In this document: in pieces, positions 18,453 through 28,573 of the stretch | Position numbering within the stretch: position 1 is the stretch's first letter | How the letters are laid out: every line of letters starts with the position of its first letter | Assembly: GCA_024233865.1 (NCBI GenBank) | Contig: JACKPA010000005.1 | Span: 1-64,000 of the forward strand | Direction of reading: 5' to 3' | Source: Leptospiraceae bacterium | GTDB lineage: Bacteria; Spirochaetota; Leptospiria; Leptospirales; Leptospiraceae | DNA length: 64,000 nucleotides | Notes under the pieces: generated by a model | The model's database searches: none | Seen by the model: the letters and a program-made list of their open reading frames with translations, nothing else | What the model was told of the DNA's origin: nothing | Position numbers and translations under genes: made by a program

Positions 18453-20084
18453 CTATTCTTCTTTTTCCAATTCCTTTTTGCTCTCGACTCTATCTTCTAT
18501 CATTCTTAGAAGGCTATTTTTTGAATATTTGCCATCTTTTTCAATTTTTCCCATTGGTATATCCAAAATCAAAGGTATAATTTCGCTTACATGGGTAGAA
18601 GAATATATTAATAATTTTTCGTCTTTTACAGATTGTATTACATCGTGTGACAGCAGAAGGTTGTTGATATTGGAAGCAGGCATAAACATTTTGTAGGTAC
18701 TCGAAGGTTTTCCCAATACTTTAATAATAGAATGCCAGGCTTCAATTTTTTGGTTGATAGAGCCAATTGGCAATATTTCACCGTATTGAGTCATAGAACC
18801 GGTAATGGCAATATTACTCGGAATTTCAAGTCCTGAAAGTGCAGAAAGAATAGCCAAAAGTTCAGCAACACTCGCAGAATCTCCGTCCACAGGCGAATAG
18901 CTTTGCTCAAACATAATGGAAGCATCTAATCCAAAAGTATTTAAATTGGAAAACAAACCTTTTAAGTATGATTGGAGTATAAAAATCCCTTTATCATGTA
19001 TATCTCCGGAAAGATTGACCTCTCTTTCTATATTGATAAAACTTCCCGTTCCCATCATAGCCCTGGATGAAATGATGCTCAGTTGTCCGTACTCTTGGTT
19101 GTTAGAGTAGTCAGTCATAATAGAAAGTGCATTAATCCTACCAAGTCTGCTTCCTGTTAAGATTATATTGTAGAGACCGTTTTTTAGCTCTTCGTAGTAT
19201 TTCCTTTTGGATATGGAGTTTCGATATTCTTTACTTTGTATACCAATCTCAACTTCCTTTTCACTCAAAATCTTTTTGTTTTTGGAGCGAACAGCCACTT
19301 CCGAAAAAATGGATTGGATATACGCTATATTGGAGGTAAATTTTAGCTGACTCTCATTTATTCGCAGAGATTCTTCCAATAACCTCTTTTTTGCTTTTTT
19401 ATTAGCCTTCGGATATCCGGTTTTAGGAAAAGTATCCACCAAAATAGAAAATTTGGTAATATTGTTTTTGTTTAAATTAACTTCATCCTCCAGTTCAATT
19501 TTCATTTTAAAGACATCTATCAAGTCCATGTCTTTTCGATAGAGGTGCTCAAAATGGTATTCTTCTCCTACCAAAATCACTCTAAGATCTATGGGAATAT
19601 CCGGATAGGTTCTATCAAAATTTTGATAAAATAAAAGTTCCGGAAGATAGCCGAATTGTATTTTTTCAAGCAACAAACAAGATTTCAGTATATCATAACA
19701 ATATGTGTCTTTAATTAGTTGCTCTAAAGGTAGTATTAAAAATCCACCGCGGGCTTGTACAATTCTACCCGGGTAATATTCGTTTTTGTTAGGCAGACCT
19801 ATCAAACCGGTAACATTTGGAAAAGGCTCATAAATTACGGGAGTTTTATATTCTTTATTCAATAGCTGGATAATTCCATCTTTTTTACCAGAGCCATTCG
19901 GACCAACAATAACAAAATGTTTATAAAATGATGGGTTGTCTATGGCTACCCTAATGTGTTCCAGAGCCTTATCTTGGAATAAAAAATATTCCGGATGAGA
20001 ATTTTTTAGCTTTTGCGCTGTTACCTCAAAATCTTCATCTTTTAAAGAAACAGACAAATCGTTAATTGTTAGTTTTTTTAACAA
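18453..20084 (-). CDS. Lon-related ATP-dependent protease (YcbZ-like, S16)
   Basis: The protein has 543 residues. An AAA-like N-terminal part has Walker A GPNGSGKK (61-68) and ARGGFLILPLEQLI, typical of the YcbZ group. The C-terminal Lon protease domain has nucleophile Ser403 in DGDSAS and catalytic Lys446 in GSINQKIEAW, with INIEREVNLSG and FEQSYSPVDG also matching YcbZ-type proteins. It is shorter than the ~580-800 residues usual for the group. Start is TTG at 20084, five bases after AGAGG; no ATG fits. It probably degrades misfolded or specific proteins in the cytoplasm. It sits between purL and a barrel protein gene. Confidence 0.85.
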   Translation of the reverse strand: MLKKLTINDLSVSLKDEDFEVTAQKLKNSHPEYFLFQDKALEHIRVAIDNPSFYKHFVIVGPNGSGKKDGIIQLLNKEYKTPVIYEPFPNVTGLIGLPNKNEYYPGRIVQARGGFLILPLEQLIKDTYCYDILKSCLLLEKIQFGYLPELLFYQNFDRTYPDIPIDLRVILVGEEYHFEHLYRKDMDLIDVFKMKIELEDEVNLNKNNITKFSILVDTFPKTGYPKANKKAKKRLLEESLRINESQLKFTSNIAYIQSIFSEVAVRSKNKKILSEKEVEIGIQSKEYRNSISKRKYYEELKNGLYNIILTGSRLGRINALSIMTDYSNNQEYGQLSIISSRAMMGTGSFINIEREVNLSGDIHDKGIFILQSYLKGLFSNLNTFGLDASIMFEQSYSPVDGDSASVAELLAILSALSGLEIPSNIAITGSMTQYGEILPIGSINQKIEAWHSIIKVLGKPSSTYKMFMPASNINNLLLSHDVIQSVKDEKLLIYSSTHVSEIIPLILDIPMGKIEKDGKYSKNSLLRMIEDRVESKKELEKEE

Positions 20085-20135
20085 ATTTTCCTCTATTTTT
20101 TAACGTATTATATATCTTAGACGAATTTAAAAAAG

Positions 20136-22385
20136 TTATGAATGAAAAACAGAATATAACCCGTTTTCGTATCGTTTTTCAAGATTTTTGAAATTAAATT
20201 CCAGACCAAGGTTCATTAGAGTAAGATAAAAATTATTTTGGGTTTCGCCAAGCTTGTAAAAAATTAAACTACTTTTATTTGTTAAGTCGATAATCTCCTT
20301 CTCCTTTTCATGTTTGTAAGATATAATTACACAAGAAGATGTTTCTCCGAAAAGCAGCTCATCTAGTCTATAGTTGGAAAAACCGGATAAATCCAAACGT
20401 ACTCCAATTTTTTTTTGAAATGCAATTTTGCATATTCCAACTAGTAAACCGCCTAAAGATATATCTTTCGCTGATAAAATTGAATTAGTATTGTTTAATT
20501 CAAGAATCAATTTTTGCAAGTTTAATTCATCTTCCAAAGAAATATCCGGAATGTCACCGGACACAAGATTATGAATCAATTTCAGATATTCGGAGCCTCC
20601 GATTGTTGGTCGAAAGTTTCCAACCATGGCTATCTTTGATTGGGGATCGATTAAATGATTCTTGATATGATTTCTAATATCTTTTATATAGCCAATAGTT
20701 CCAATAGTAGGAGTCGGATAAACCGGACCTTCCGGTGACTCATTGTAAAATGAGACATTCCCTCCGGTAACAGGTAGCTTCAAAAACCGACAAGCATCAC
20801 CCATTCCTCGAATACATTCCGAAAATACATAATAATTTTCCGGTTTGTAAGGATTGGCAAAATTTAAGTTATTGGTTATGCCTAGGGGTTTTGCTCCTGT
20901 TACAACAACGTTTCTTGCAGATTCGCAAACAGCCCATATAGTACCTTTGTAAGGATTTATGTATGTATACCTGGAATTACAATCCGTAGAAACGGCTATT
21001 CCTTTAAAAGTTTCAGGAATTCTGGAAAGACCACCATCTCCCCCAGGAGAAATGACTTTGATCAAACCAACTTCAGTATCATACTGCTCATAAAGAGGTT
21101 TGCGAGAACAAATATTATAAGAACCTATCATCTGCAATAAAATAGTTTCTACATAGCTTTTACTTTCCGGATTTGTGTTTAAGTCCCATAATTTTTCCTT
21201 GGAAAGGTGAAGAATCTCATCCAAATATTTGGGTCTTTTTTCTTCTCTTATATAACGAGGTGCTCCTCCTCCAAGAACAAGGGCTTTAGCTGGAATTTCA
21301 GCCTTTATGTTACCACCCTTTTTAACTCGAACCATACCGTCACCGGTAACAATTCCAATCTTGATAACATTTAAATTCCATTTTTTAAAAACTTCTATAA
21401 ATTCTTCTTCTTTTTCAATTTTGGGGACAACCAACATTCTTTCTTGACTTTCTGACAACATTGCTTCATAGGCGTTCATGTCGGTTTCTCGATAAGGAAC
21501 CAAATCTAAGTCTATTTCCATTCCGGAATTACCCCTGGCTGACATTTCCGAAGTAGAACAAGATATTCCGGCAGCTCCCATATCCTGTATTCCCACAAGC
21601 AACTTTTTTTGTATAGCTTCCAGGCTAGCTTCCATTAAGAGTTTTTCCATAAACGGGTCCCCTACTTGCACAGCAGACCTTTTTTCCTCTGTTTCTTTGG
21701 TTAAATCTTGAGAGGCAAAAGAAGCACCATGTATTCCATCTCTTCCAGTTGTTGCACCTACGATATATACCGGATGACCAACTAATCCTCCGGTTGTCGC
21801 ACTTGCCATATTTTCATGCCTGGCAAATCCAACGGTCATAGCATTTACAAGAGGGTTTTTGGAAAAAGAGTTATCAATAAAAAGCTCACCTCCAGCAACG
21901 CCAATACCAAGGGAATTTCCATAATCACCTATCCCTTTGACAGCTCTTGTTAAGAGATATTTGTTTCGGGAATTATCCGGATTTCCAAATCGAAGAGAGT
22001 TTAAAGAAATAAATGGTCTGGCACCCATGGTGAAAATATCTCGCATAATTCCGCCAACTCCGGTCGCGGCACCTTGGTATGGCTCAACTGCTGTCGGATG
22101 GTTATGGCTTTCAATTTTAAAAATAACCGCAAGTCCGTCACCAATGTCCAAAGCGCCGGCATTTTCTTCTCCCGCCTGGGCAAGCATCAAATCCGATTGA
22201 GTTGGTAGGGTTTTTAACTTTAAGATTGAGTTTTTATAAGAACAATGCTCTGACCACATTCCGGAAAAAATCCCTAATTCGGTTGAGTTTGGAATCCTAC
22301 CTAAAATTTTAGTGATTTCCTGAAATTCTTCTTCTGTTATACCATGGTCTTTTGCGTCTTCAACGGTAACTATTTCTTTTTCCAT
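20136..22385 (-). CDS. purL: Phosphoribosylformylglycinamidine synthase subunit II
   Basis: The 749-residue PurL catalyses the ATP-dependent conversion of FGAR to FGAM in purine synthesis, with PurQ and PurS as partners elsewhere. Hallmarks are GMWSEHCSYKNS (catalytic His region), IESHNHPTAVEPYQGAATGVGG (ATP and Mg sites), GNPLV-like and GIQDMGAAG motifs, SESQERM, and a second half with STDCNSRY and TGGNVSFYNE. The length is that of the small PurL form. The ATG at 22385 gives the normal N-terminus. No purine riboswitch is visible in the 66 bp upstream. The gene 51 bp downstream encodes the Lon-related protease. Confidence 0.95.
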   Translation of the reverse strand: MEKEIVTVEDAKDHGITEEEFQEITKILGRIPNSTELGIFSGMWSEHCSYKNSILKLKTLPTQSDLMLAQAGEENAGALDIGDGLAVIFKIESHNHPTAVEPYQGAATGVGGIMRDIFTMGARPFISLNSLRFGNPDNSRNKYLLTRAVKGIGDYGNSLGIGVAGGELFIDNSFSKNPLVNAMTVGFARHENMASATTGGLVGHPVYIVGATTGRDGIHGASFASQDLTKETEEKRSAVQVGDPFMEKLLMEASLEAIQKKLLVGIQDMGAAGISCSTSEMSARGNSGMEIDLDLVPYRETDMNAYEAMLSESQERMLVVPKIEKEEEFIEVFKKWNLNVIKIGIVTGDGMVRVKKGGNIKAEIPAKALVLGGGAPRYIREEKRPKYLDEILHLSKEKLWDLNTNPESKSYVETILLQMIGSYNICSRKPLYEQYDTEVGLIKVISPGGDGGLSRIPETFKGIAVSTDCNSRYTYINPYKGTIWAVCESARNVVVTGAKPLGITNNLNFANPYKPENYYVFSECIRGMGDACRFLKLPVTGGNVSFYNESPEGPVYPTPTIGTIGYIKDIRNHIKNHLIDPQSKIAMVGNFRPTIGGSEYLKLIHNLVSGDIPDISLEDELNLQKLILELNNTNSILSAKDISLGGLLVGICKIAFQKKIGVRLDLSGFSNYRLDELLFGETSSCVIISYKHEKEKEIIDLTNKSSLIFYKLGETQNNFYLTLMNLGLEFNFKNLEKRYENGLYSVFHS

Positions 22386-22451
22386 AGAATTATAATTTTA
22401 TAGGCTTGTATTATAGCAATTATTTTTGAAATGGGAGGGTATTTATAATAC

Positions 22452-23066
22452 TTATAAATTTGAAAGCAAATTCTTCTTGGCTTCACTTACTAACCAATTG
22501 ACAATGTTAAATAACTTTTGCAAGTCCATGGCAGCTGAATAGGCAATAGGGTCCATTACAAATTGTTTATCTAACAATTTACCGAATTTCCAAACCTCAC
22601 CACTGGTAGCAATCCCATATATCGTCTTTTGTGGGTTGTTATTAAATCTTTGTGCTGCTATCATTTCGCATAATGCTTGTGTCCAACCTTCATCAAAATT
22701 GTCTTTTTTAACTTCTGCAATGCAGATAATCGGATTTCTAAAAGTGAAACCCGTTTTAGAAAGAGGGGCAATTAAAAAATCCGGAATTCCGGTAAGCCCT
22801 TCCGTAATCGACACATTGAATGGGACATGGGACCATAAAGGTAAATTGTGTTTTTGAGTGACTATATTTAAAATAGGAGAGATAATTGTTTCACAAATTG
22901 AGTTTTCGCTCACAAAATTTCTTCTATTTTGAAAATTATTTTGCAAAAATTCAAACAAAACCTCATTGACTGAAAACAATTCTTCTTTAACAAATTGAAT
23001 TTCTTTACTTTCAATTTGAAATTTTTCACCAATTTCTTCTAAAGTTTTAAATGTTCCGTAAGCCAT
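22452..23066 (-). CDS. Small PD-(D/E)XK nuclease-fold protein
   Basis: The 204-residue protein has the nuclease-fold signature: a helix with Glu in SENSICETIISP, Asp in GIPDFLIAP, and the E-x-K pair in CIAEVKKD, followed by EGWTQALCEMIAAQRF. All predicted metal-binding residues are there, but no DNA partner is shown. The motif order also matches the protein at 56430-57077, although overall similarity is low. It could be a nuclease or a non-catalytic relative. It precedes purL by 66 bp. Confidence 0.7.
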   Translation of the reverse strand: MAYGTFKTLEEIGEKFQIESKEIQFVKEELFSVNEVLFEFLQNNFQNRRNFVSENSICETIISPILNIVTQKHNLPLWSHVPFNVSITEGLTGIPDFLIAPLSKTGFTFRNPIICIAEVKKDNFDEGWTQALCEMIAAQRFNNNPQKTIYGIATSGEVWKFGKLLDKQFVMDPIAYSAAMDLQKLFNIVNWLVSEAKKNLLSNL

Positions 23067-23156
23067 GTTATTAATATATCGTCAATTCGATGTAAAAATT
23101 TTTTGGGTAACCACACAGGGATTGCTTCTACGCAAAGCCATCGACAGCCTTTGGTG

Positions 23157-23184
23157 TAAGGGTAAACCTATGTGTTTACCCTTA
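23157..23184. other. Perfect 11-bp hairpin
   Basis: TAAGGGTAAAC (23157-23167) and GTTTACCCTTA (23174-23184) form a perfect stem with a six-base loop. It is in the 280-bp gap between the repeat lipoprotein and the small nuclease-fold gene. It lies downstream of a proper terminator for the former, so it may be a second stop or a leader structure for the latter. Confidence 0.45.
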
Positions 23185-23276
23185 TGATTTCTGGAAATTT
23201 TCCTTATGTCGAACTGACGCTAATATACCGGGTGATTATAAGTTTGTCAATTAAAACTTTTAAACACTGCTTAGAA

Positions 23277-23316
23277 ATAAAAAAACCTGCAAAGAGGAGT
23301 GAAGTCCTTGCAGGTT
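23277..23316 (-). terminator. Rho-independent terminator of the repeat lipoprotein gene
   Basis: Read on the minus strand, AACCTGCAA and TTGCAGGTT (23308-23316 and 23284-23292) form a 9-bp stem. It is followed by a run of T (about 23277-23285), 31 bp after the stop codon at 23347. The stem plus T tract is a standard intrinsic terminator. Confidence 0.85.
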
Positions 23317-23346
23317 GTCCTTAAATAGGATTAAAATTAATAAAAT

Positions 23347-26300
23347 TTATACGGTTCTTCTCCATCTGGTTATGTTTTTTAAACCTATTCCTATGGAGAT
23401 TCCGAGTAAGATTAGCAGAGAAGCAACGCCAATCTTGGTTCCTAAGCTTGCTCTTTGTATAAAAGCCATAAGATGACTTATTTCAGGGATTGACAATAAG
23501 CTCTTTGGAAGGCTTGGAATTTTAAATGAGAGATCCTTACCAGAAGTAGTATAGTAAGATGTAAAACTACTGATAGGACATGCAGTTGTACCAGCGTCAG
23601 AGATTGATAAGGTAGATGGATCAAAACAGAAGACTCTCCACCATCTTCCCGTTCCATTAGCAGAAACTTGAGCTACTGTTGGAACAAATGTCCTAACTAA
23701 TCCTTGTTGCTTGTATACCCGAACAACTGCTTGAGCAGGAGGTTTTGTTGTATCCCCCAAAAAGTTCGCGGTACAAGTGCTAAGGCAAGTGTAGTTATGT
23801 ACACTATATTGCAAAATTTTTCCGTTAAACCCAGGATACGTCCAGTCTTTAACCGTAATTGTTTCCGGACCATAACTACCTGTAACGTCTTTATCCAGAG
23901 TTAAGTATCCGCTTAACACACTTTTTTTATTGTAATCTGTTTGAAGACTTCCATCTGTACCAGTATAGCCATATTGCATAACAGAATCCAAATCTTTTGG
24001 AAGGTTACTCCATGATAAAACAATTCTCATTTCCGTTGCATTCAAGATAGGACTCATTTGAACGTTTTGATTGGCTGGAGTACTTGCACCGGCAGAAGTA
24101 ACAACTCTATATGTTGTAACAAATCCACTTGCAGTCACCTCAAGAGTATAATCTCCGGCAGGAACACTTGCTAAAGAGTATGAGCCATTAGAACTTGTAA
24201 TAGCCTGAAAACCTGCCACATACGCTCCGGTTGTAATATTCATACCTGCTCTAATTCTTACAGTAGCACCACTGATAGCTGCTCCGTTCACCGCATTGGT
24301 AACAGTGCCGCTTATTGCCGCTGCAGCCGTACCGGTTGGAACTAAAACTACCAAGTCGTAGTTAGTTGTTACACCACCTTGTATCATCACATAACCTGTA
24401 ACATCTACATAACCAGTTGCCTGAAAGAGAACATTATACTCTCCCGGAGTCAAGTTAAAAGCTGAGTATGTAGAGCCGGTGTTAGGTGTTGGTCCGAATA
24501 CTGCACCTGTATTGATATTGGTAAGAGTAATGTTTGCCGAACCGGTATAGTTGGCACCTGTTGACAGCTTAATGAGACCTGTTAGATTTCCCTTCGGTCC
24601 ATCTGCTATCATGGTATTGCTTACAACTACAGTATTTCCGTTTGTAAGACCGGTACTGGAACTTGGAACGATAATAGTGCTAGAGGAAGAAATAAAACCG
24701 TTACTTGATAGTTGAACTATATACGTTCCCGGATCAAGATTGCTAAAAGAATAAGTTCCATTGGCAGCCGTTGTTGTTGAGGCAACTGCTATGTCTGCAT
24801 TCGCAGAAGTGCGTGGAACATTTAGCAAGGTATCAGCATCCCTTCTTACCGGAATACAGTTTCCACCAGCATCCAAACCACTACAAAGCGTAACAGTTAC
24901 ACCGGAAAGATTTCCCGTAGAGAATGCATCTGTTACGGTTCCTGTTATCGTCCTTCTTGGAAGGTGGCTCACGGTTGTAAGTTGCATTACTTCAGCAGCC
25001 TCTGGCATTGGGTCGGCTATCGTAGCAACTGCACTTGCGTTATTCAAAGAAACTTGGGTTGTTGTGATATGTCCTAGAGGGTCTACTATATATGCACTAA
25101 ACGATCCTTGTTGAAAGTATAGATACTGCCCACCACCGTTTCGATTCACCTGATAGGTCGAAGATGTAGCAGCTATATTGTTTGTATACAAAGGATCGGT
25201 TGTGTTGCTTACTACAGCACTGGATGCTCCACCCAAGAATTTTTGATATTCCGCTACAGCATAGTTTACCCTTGCAGTATCCGTTGTCAAAGAAGCACTC
25301 AAAATAACGTGGTTACCGGAAAATTCATAAATACCATTCACATCGGTTTGTGTAACAAGAGCTACAGGTTGACCGGCAATGTTATTGTTATTCAACAATA
25401 CGGTAATCAAACCTTGAACTGCTTGTTGGTTCCCTCCCTGGCCGTAGGTATTGGAAGTTCCGCTGGTAAGTGTATCTACCACGACAACCTTGCCATAAAT
25501 CCTTGCTACCTTTGTGTTATTTACCGGAATTAAGGTCATGTTATTGGCAAAGCTACAACCGGGCATACCGGAACATGTGGTAGCATTTGCCGTAAAAGTG
25601 CTATCACTTGAAGGGTAGTAACCCGTAGCAGAGGTATTATAATCCCAAACACCCGGAGGAAAACTCATTGTAAGAGTACCACTTGCATTTGTATACGGCA
25701 TTTGTCCGTAAGTTGTATAGCTACCTGTAGCATTAAATTCATTTATCCAAGTATTTAACAGACTTACCAAAGCAGGATCAGTAGTATTTGCCAAAATGGC
25801 TTGTAAACCGGTAACCGACATAGTACTATCTGGTTTGTAGTTTACTTGAGGATTGGACACATTATTTCCTCCACTTGTAACAGTTGCCGTTACGGTTGTA
25901 TTGTTAGGCATAATACTGGTTTGTCCCAAACTTTGAGAACTAGGCGCACCGGTAGGGTCAGCAGTAAAACTGACAGAAGTTGTGGTTGTCGGATAACCTG
26001 TTTTGGAAATTTCTACAGTATACACACCATTATTCAATGTAGGGCTAACGGAATAATTTCCGCTGCCATTGGTGGTAGTAGAAGTGATTACGTTTCCGTT
26101 ACCATCCAAAAGTTTTACGGTAAAACCACTCATATCTGCACCGGAGATAACGGCATTTTTTATACTACCGGATATCGTATCTTGTCCAGAAGTAGCCGGA
26201 TTCCAAGAAGAAACAGCAGTTCCACTATCAGTATTTTGAACTACAGAATTATCCGTTTTACTGGCGTTGTAGTAAAATGTAAAAGGGGAATACACATCAG

Positions 26301-27171
26301 TAAACGGTCTACCACTGGAATTTACGGTTGAGCCTGAAAATCCCACAAGGTAATGAGCACCACTTTGCATGATGTATGTATCAATTCCATCTACACTACC
26401 CGTTGATTGGGTCAAATCCAAAGAGTAGCTACCGTCTGCAGCTGTTACACCTGTTACAGGACTACCACCTTTGGTAACTTGACTGTATTTTACTCCATCA
26501 ATGGTTATTGAACCATTCGGGTCTTGGATATAAAGGGTCACAGGCGTACCTGCAGGTAAGGGTCCACTAGGAAGAATTGGTCCATTGGTTTTCACGTTTC
26601 CACTGATAATAGCAGCACCACTGTCAAAAACCCTTTCCTGTGGCATTAGAGTAGGTATAACAACGGCATTATTGCTGGAATTCGTTGGGTCATAAACAAA
26701 ACTAAAATTAGCAGACGTGCCATTTAATCCATTGCCTTGTGGAAGTACGACCTGGTAATTGTTGTTTGCCAAATTGGAAACAGGGATAGAATAATTTCCG
26801 TTTGCGTCCGTTGTTGTAGTACCAATGATGTTTCCATACGGATCAACAAGGTCTATGGTTATACTGGATTTCGGAAAATTGGCATCTGCCGTATCCCCAA
26901 AAAAAACATCCACATTCCCAGCAACAGTGGCAGGACCGGATGTAGGCACCTGACTTCCGATGATCACATCTTGTGCAATACTTACCGTAAAGCCTATAGC
27001 ACCCGTTGAAGTATTGGCTGGCGGAGGAAGAGCCTCTCCGTTTGCATTTTGTCCGGCACTGGCACCATCACCACTGCTAGATAATGGAAGAAAGGGGATC
27101 ATACCCTTCTTTTTTCCACCACAATTTAATATTACGCTTATCATGAGAAAAAGAAATATTAACTTTTTCAT
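23347..27171 (-). CDS. Large surface lipoprotein with carboxypeptidase-regulatory-like repeats
   Basis: This 1274-residue protein begins with a lipoprotein signal (lipobox VILNC, Cys17) and a low-complexity linker. About seven beta-sandwich repeats of the CarboxypepD_reg type follow, each with an ISGTV-like start, a GNYS or GSYS turn and a YTVEISK-like end (clear at about 330-400, 770-870, 960-1050). After them comes a domain with LSWSNLPKDLDSVMQ and SYGPETITV, which is seen in bacterial surface proteins. The end is a membrane helix (about 1245-1265) with a basic tail, KNITRWRRTV. Having a lipobox and a C-terminal anchor is odd. One sampled line is near 43% G+C against about 23% in a neighbouring purL line, with Thr/Ser/Gly-rich codons. 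Its function may be adhesion or a surface layer; this is inference. Confidence 0.85.
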   Translation of the reverse strand: MKKLIFLFLMISVILNCGGKKKGMIPFLPLSSSGDGASAGQNANGEALPPPANTSTGAIGFTVSIAQDVIIGSQVPTSGPATVAGNVDVFFGDTADANFPKSSITIDLVDPYGNIIGTTTTDANGNYSIPVSNLANNNYQVVLPQGNGLNGTSANFSFVYDPTNSSNNAVVIPTLMPQERVFDSGAAIISGNVKTNGPILPSGPLPAGTPVTLYIQDPNGSITIDGVKYSQVTKGGSPVTGVTAADGSYSLDLTQSTGSVDGIDTYIMQSGAHYLVGFSGSTVNSSGRPFTDVYSPFTFYYNASKTDNSVVQNTDSGTAVSSWNPATSGQDTISGSIKNAVISGADMSGFTVKLLDGNGNVITSTTTNGSGNYSVSPTLNNGVYTVEISKTGYPTTTTSVSFTADPTGAPSSQSLGQTSIMPNNTTVTATVTSGGNNVSNPQVNYKPDSTMSVTGLQAILANTTDPALVSLLNTWINEFNATGSYTTYGQMPYTNASGTLTMSFPPGVWDYNTSATGYYPSSDSTFTANATTCSGMPGCSFANNMTLIPVNNTKVARIYGKVVVVDTLTSGTSNTYGQGGNQQAVQGLITVLLNNNNIAGQPVALVTQTDVNGIYEFSGNHVILSASLTTDTARVNYAVAEYQKFLGGASSAVVSNTTDPLYTNNIAATSSTYQVNRNGGGQYLYFQQGSFSAYIVDPLGHITTTQVSLNNASAVATIADPMPEAAEVMQLTTVSHLPRRTITGTVTDAFSTGNLSGVTVTLCSGLDAGGNCIPVRRDADTLLNVPRTSANADIAVASTTTAANGTYSFSNLDPGTYIVQLSSNGFISSSSTIIVPSSSTGLTNGNTVVVSNTMIADGPKGNLTGLIKLSTGANYTGSANITLTNINTGAVFGPTPNTGSTYSAFNLTPGEYNVLFQATGYVDVTGYVMIQGGVTTNYDLVVLVPTGTAAAAISGTVTNAVNGAAISGATVRIRAGMNITTGAYVAGFQAITSSNGSYSLASVPAGDYTLEVTASGFVTTYRVVTSAGASTPANQNVQMSPILNATEMRIVLSWSNLPKDLDSVMQYGYTGTDGSLQTDYNKKSVLSGYLTLDKDVTGSYGPETITVKDWTYPGFNGKILQYSVHNYTCLSTCTANFLGDTTKPPAQAVVRVYKQQGLVRTFVPTVAQVSANGTGRWWRVFCFDPSTLSISDAGTTACPISSFTSYYTTSGKDLSFKIPSLPKSLLSIPEISHLMAFIQRASLGTKIGVASLLILLGISIGIGLKNITRWRRTV

Positions 27172-27560
27172 CGTTTTTTACTTTTACAGCATGTTTGATT
27201 TTAAGTGATAGGAAACTTATGGATATATATTTCCATCTTTTAGTCCGATTTCAACCTATTAAAATCAATTTTTGCTTCTCCTTTTGCTATTGTAAGACGG
27301 TTAGGAATAAAGAAAAATTAAATTAATTTTCAAAAAAACAAAAAATCTAAAAAATATTACTTTTACAAACAGAAATTTGTCATAAGGTATACTTTTAAAA
27401 AATAATGAAAGTAACTGAAAATTAATAATTTTTACCTTCTTTTTTGACCAAGCTTTTAAATTTTATCAGAAAATAATAGGTGAAACTTATTAAAAATATA
27501 GTCTAAATACTTTAAAAGTGAGACTAATTACTGAAATAGTATAACCGTAGGAGCAAAAAA
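27172..27560. other. 389-bp divergent intergenic region
   Basis: This AT-rich stretch separates the start of the large repeat lipoprotein (minus strand) from the lipoprotein at 27561 (plus strand), so it must hold both promoters. I found no convincing paired -35/-10 boxes, no RNA gene and no ORF with coding character. A runs are frequent around 27310-27360. Confidence 0.5.
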
Positions 27561-28526
27561 GTGAAAAGTACAATCCAAAAAGTGAGCATATTATTAGTTT
27601 CTCTACTCTTAAATATGCACTGTGGTTACCTTATGATCGCAGCAGGTCAGGGAGAAGATACCGGAGGAACTAACAACAGTGAATTAGTAAAAGGGTTCGG
27701 TTATCTCTATATCTTAAATAATTTACCTATATCTAATTTAATCGAGGTATCAAACCTTAGTGGAAATACAACGGACCAGGGCGGAACGTCTACATTTAAC
27801 ATGAAATTGGGTGGCTCTCCCAATAGTAGCGTTTCCCTTTGCTTAAGCACAACTGCTCCTACTAAGAGTGAAATCGTTATTGGTGGAGACGTGTTGGCTC
27901 CGACAGGATTTTGCACAACTGCTGTAATGACTTATACTTCAGGTAATTGGAGTACTAATCAGGTTGTAACTTTAAAGGGCTTAAATGACTATGTTGCAGA
28001 TGGGCATACCAAATATGATATTAATGTAGAGTTTATTAGTTCCGATGAAAGGTTTAACGGAAAAACTGCGAAGGCAGCAACTCTTTACAACGTAAATAGT
28101 AATGGTCCAGGTATCACATTTACTCCATCAAGACCAAATTGTGTTCCATTTAGCAATCTAAATTCAGCATCCACTTGCTCTTCCGGAAGTTTTATAACAA
28201 ACGCTACCCAGGTTGTTACATTTTCACTTACTCTAAATTCAAAACCAACATCTGATGTGAGTGTTTGCGTCCTCAGCAGTAATACTTCAATAGGAAGTAT
28301 TTACATTGGTTCCGAATCTCCTAATTTGGGAGCAGATTCTCAATGTTCTCAGGGTAGATTTCTTTTTACACCATCCGATTGGAATATTGGTCAACTCGTG
28401 ATTATACAAAAAGCTAGTTCTACTGGTGCTTATTATATAAGTATGTCTCTTTATAGTTCGGATACAAACTACAATATTGTGAATGACCCTGCCCTTACCA
28501 ACTTTATGCAAATTAACGGTCAATAA
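27561..28526 (+). CDS. Lipoprotein with two Calx-beta-like repeats
   Basis: This 321-residue protein starts at GTG 27561, with TAGGAG seven bases before. The leader ends LLLNMHC, a lipobox-like site. The mature part contains two copies of a beta repeat with the pattern FTxxNW..Q.V.LKG.ND..ADG (the first at about 70-185, NWSTNQVVTLKG; the second at about 215-310, DWNIGQLVIIQK). Such repeats occur in bacterial surface proteins and resemble Calx-beta modules. Each repeat has cysteines that could pair. It is divergent from the large repeat lipoprotein, so both probably belong to the cell surface. Partners and ligand are unknown. Confidence 0.75.
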   Translation: MKSTIQKVSILLVSLLLNMHCGYLMIAAGQGEDTGGTNNSELVKGFGYLYILNNLPISNLIEVSNLSGNTTDQGGTSTFNMKLGGSPNSSVSLCLSTTAPTKSEIVIGGDVLAPTGFCTTAVMTYTSGNWSTNQVVTLKGLNDYVADGHTKYDINVEFISSDERFNGKTAKAATLYNVNSNGPGITFTPSRPNCVPFSNLNSASTCSSGSFITNATQVVTFSLTLNSKPTSDVSVCVLSSNTSIGSIYIGSESPNLGADSQCSQGRFLFTPSDWNIGQLVIIQKASSTGAYYISMSLYSSDTNYNIVNDPALTNFMQINGQ

Positions 28527-28573
28527 AATTATTTTATAAAAAGTGTGGTTTGCTAAGAAATAACGATGCTATT

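Noticed and set aside
22386..22451. Purine riboswitch before purL
   Set aside because: The 66-bp gap is too short and lacks the conserved core.
25846..26331. 161-codon plus-strand frame inside the repeat lipoprotein
   Set aside because: Composition (Arg/Cys/Ser-rich) is that of an antisense shadow of Thr/Ser/Gly-rich repeats, with no ribosome site.
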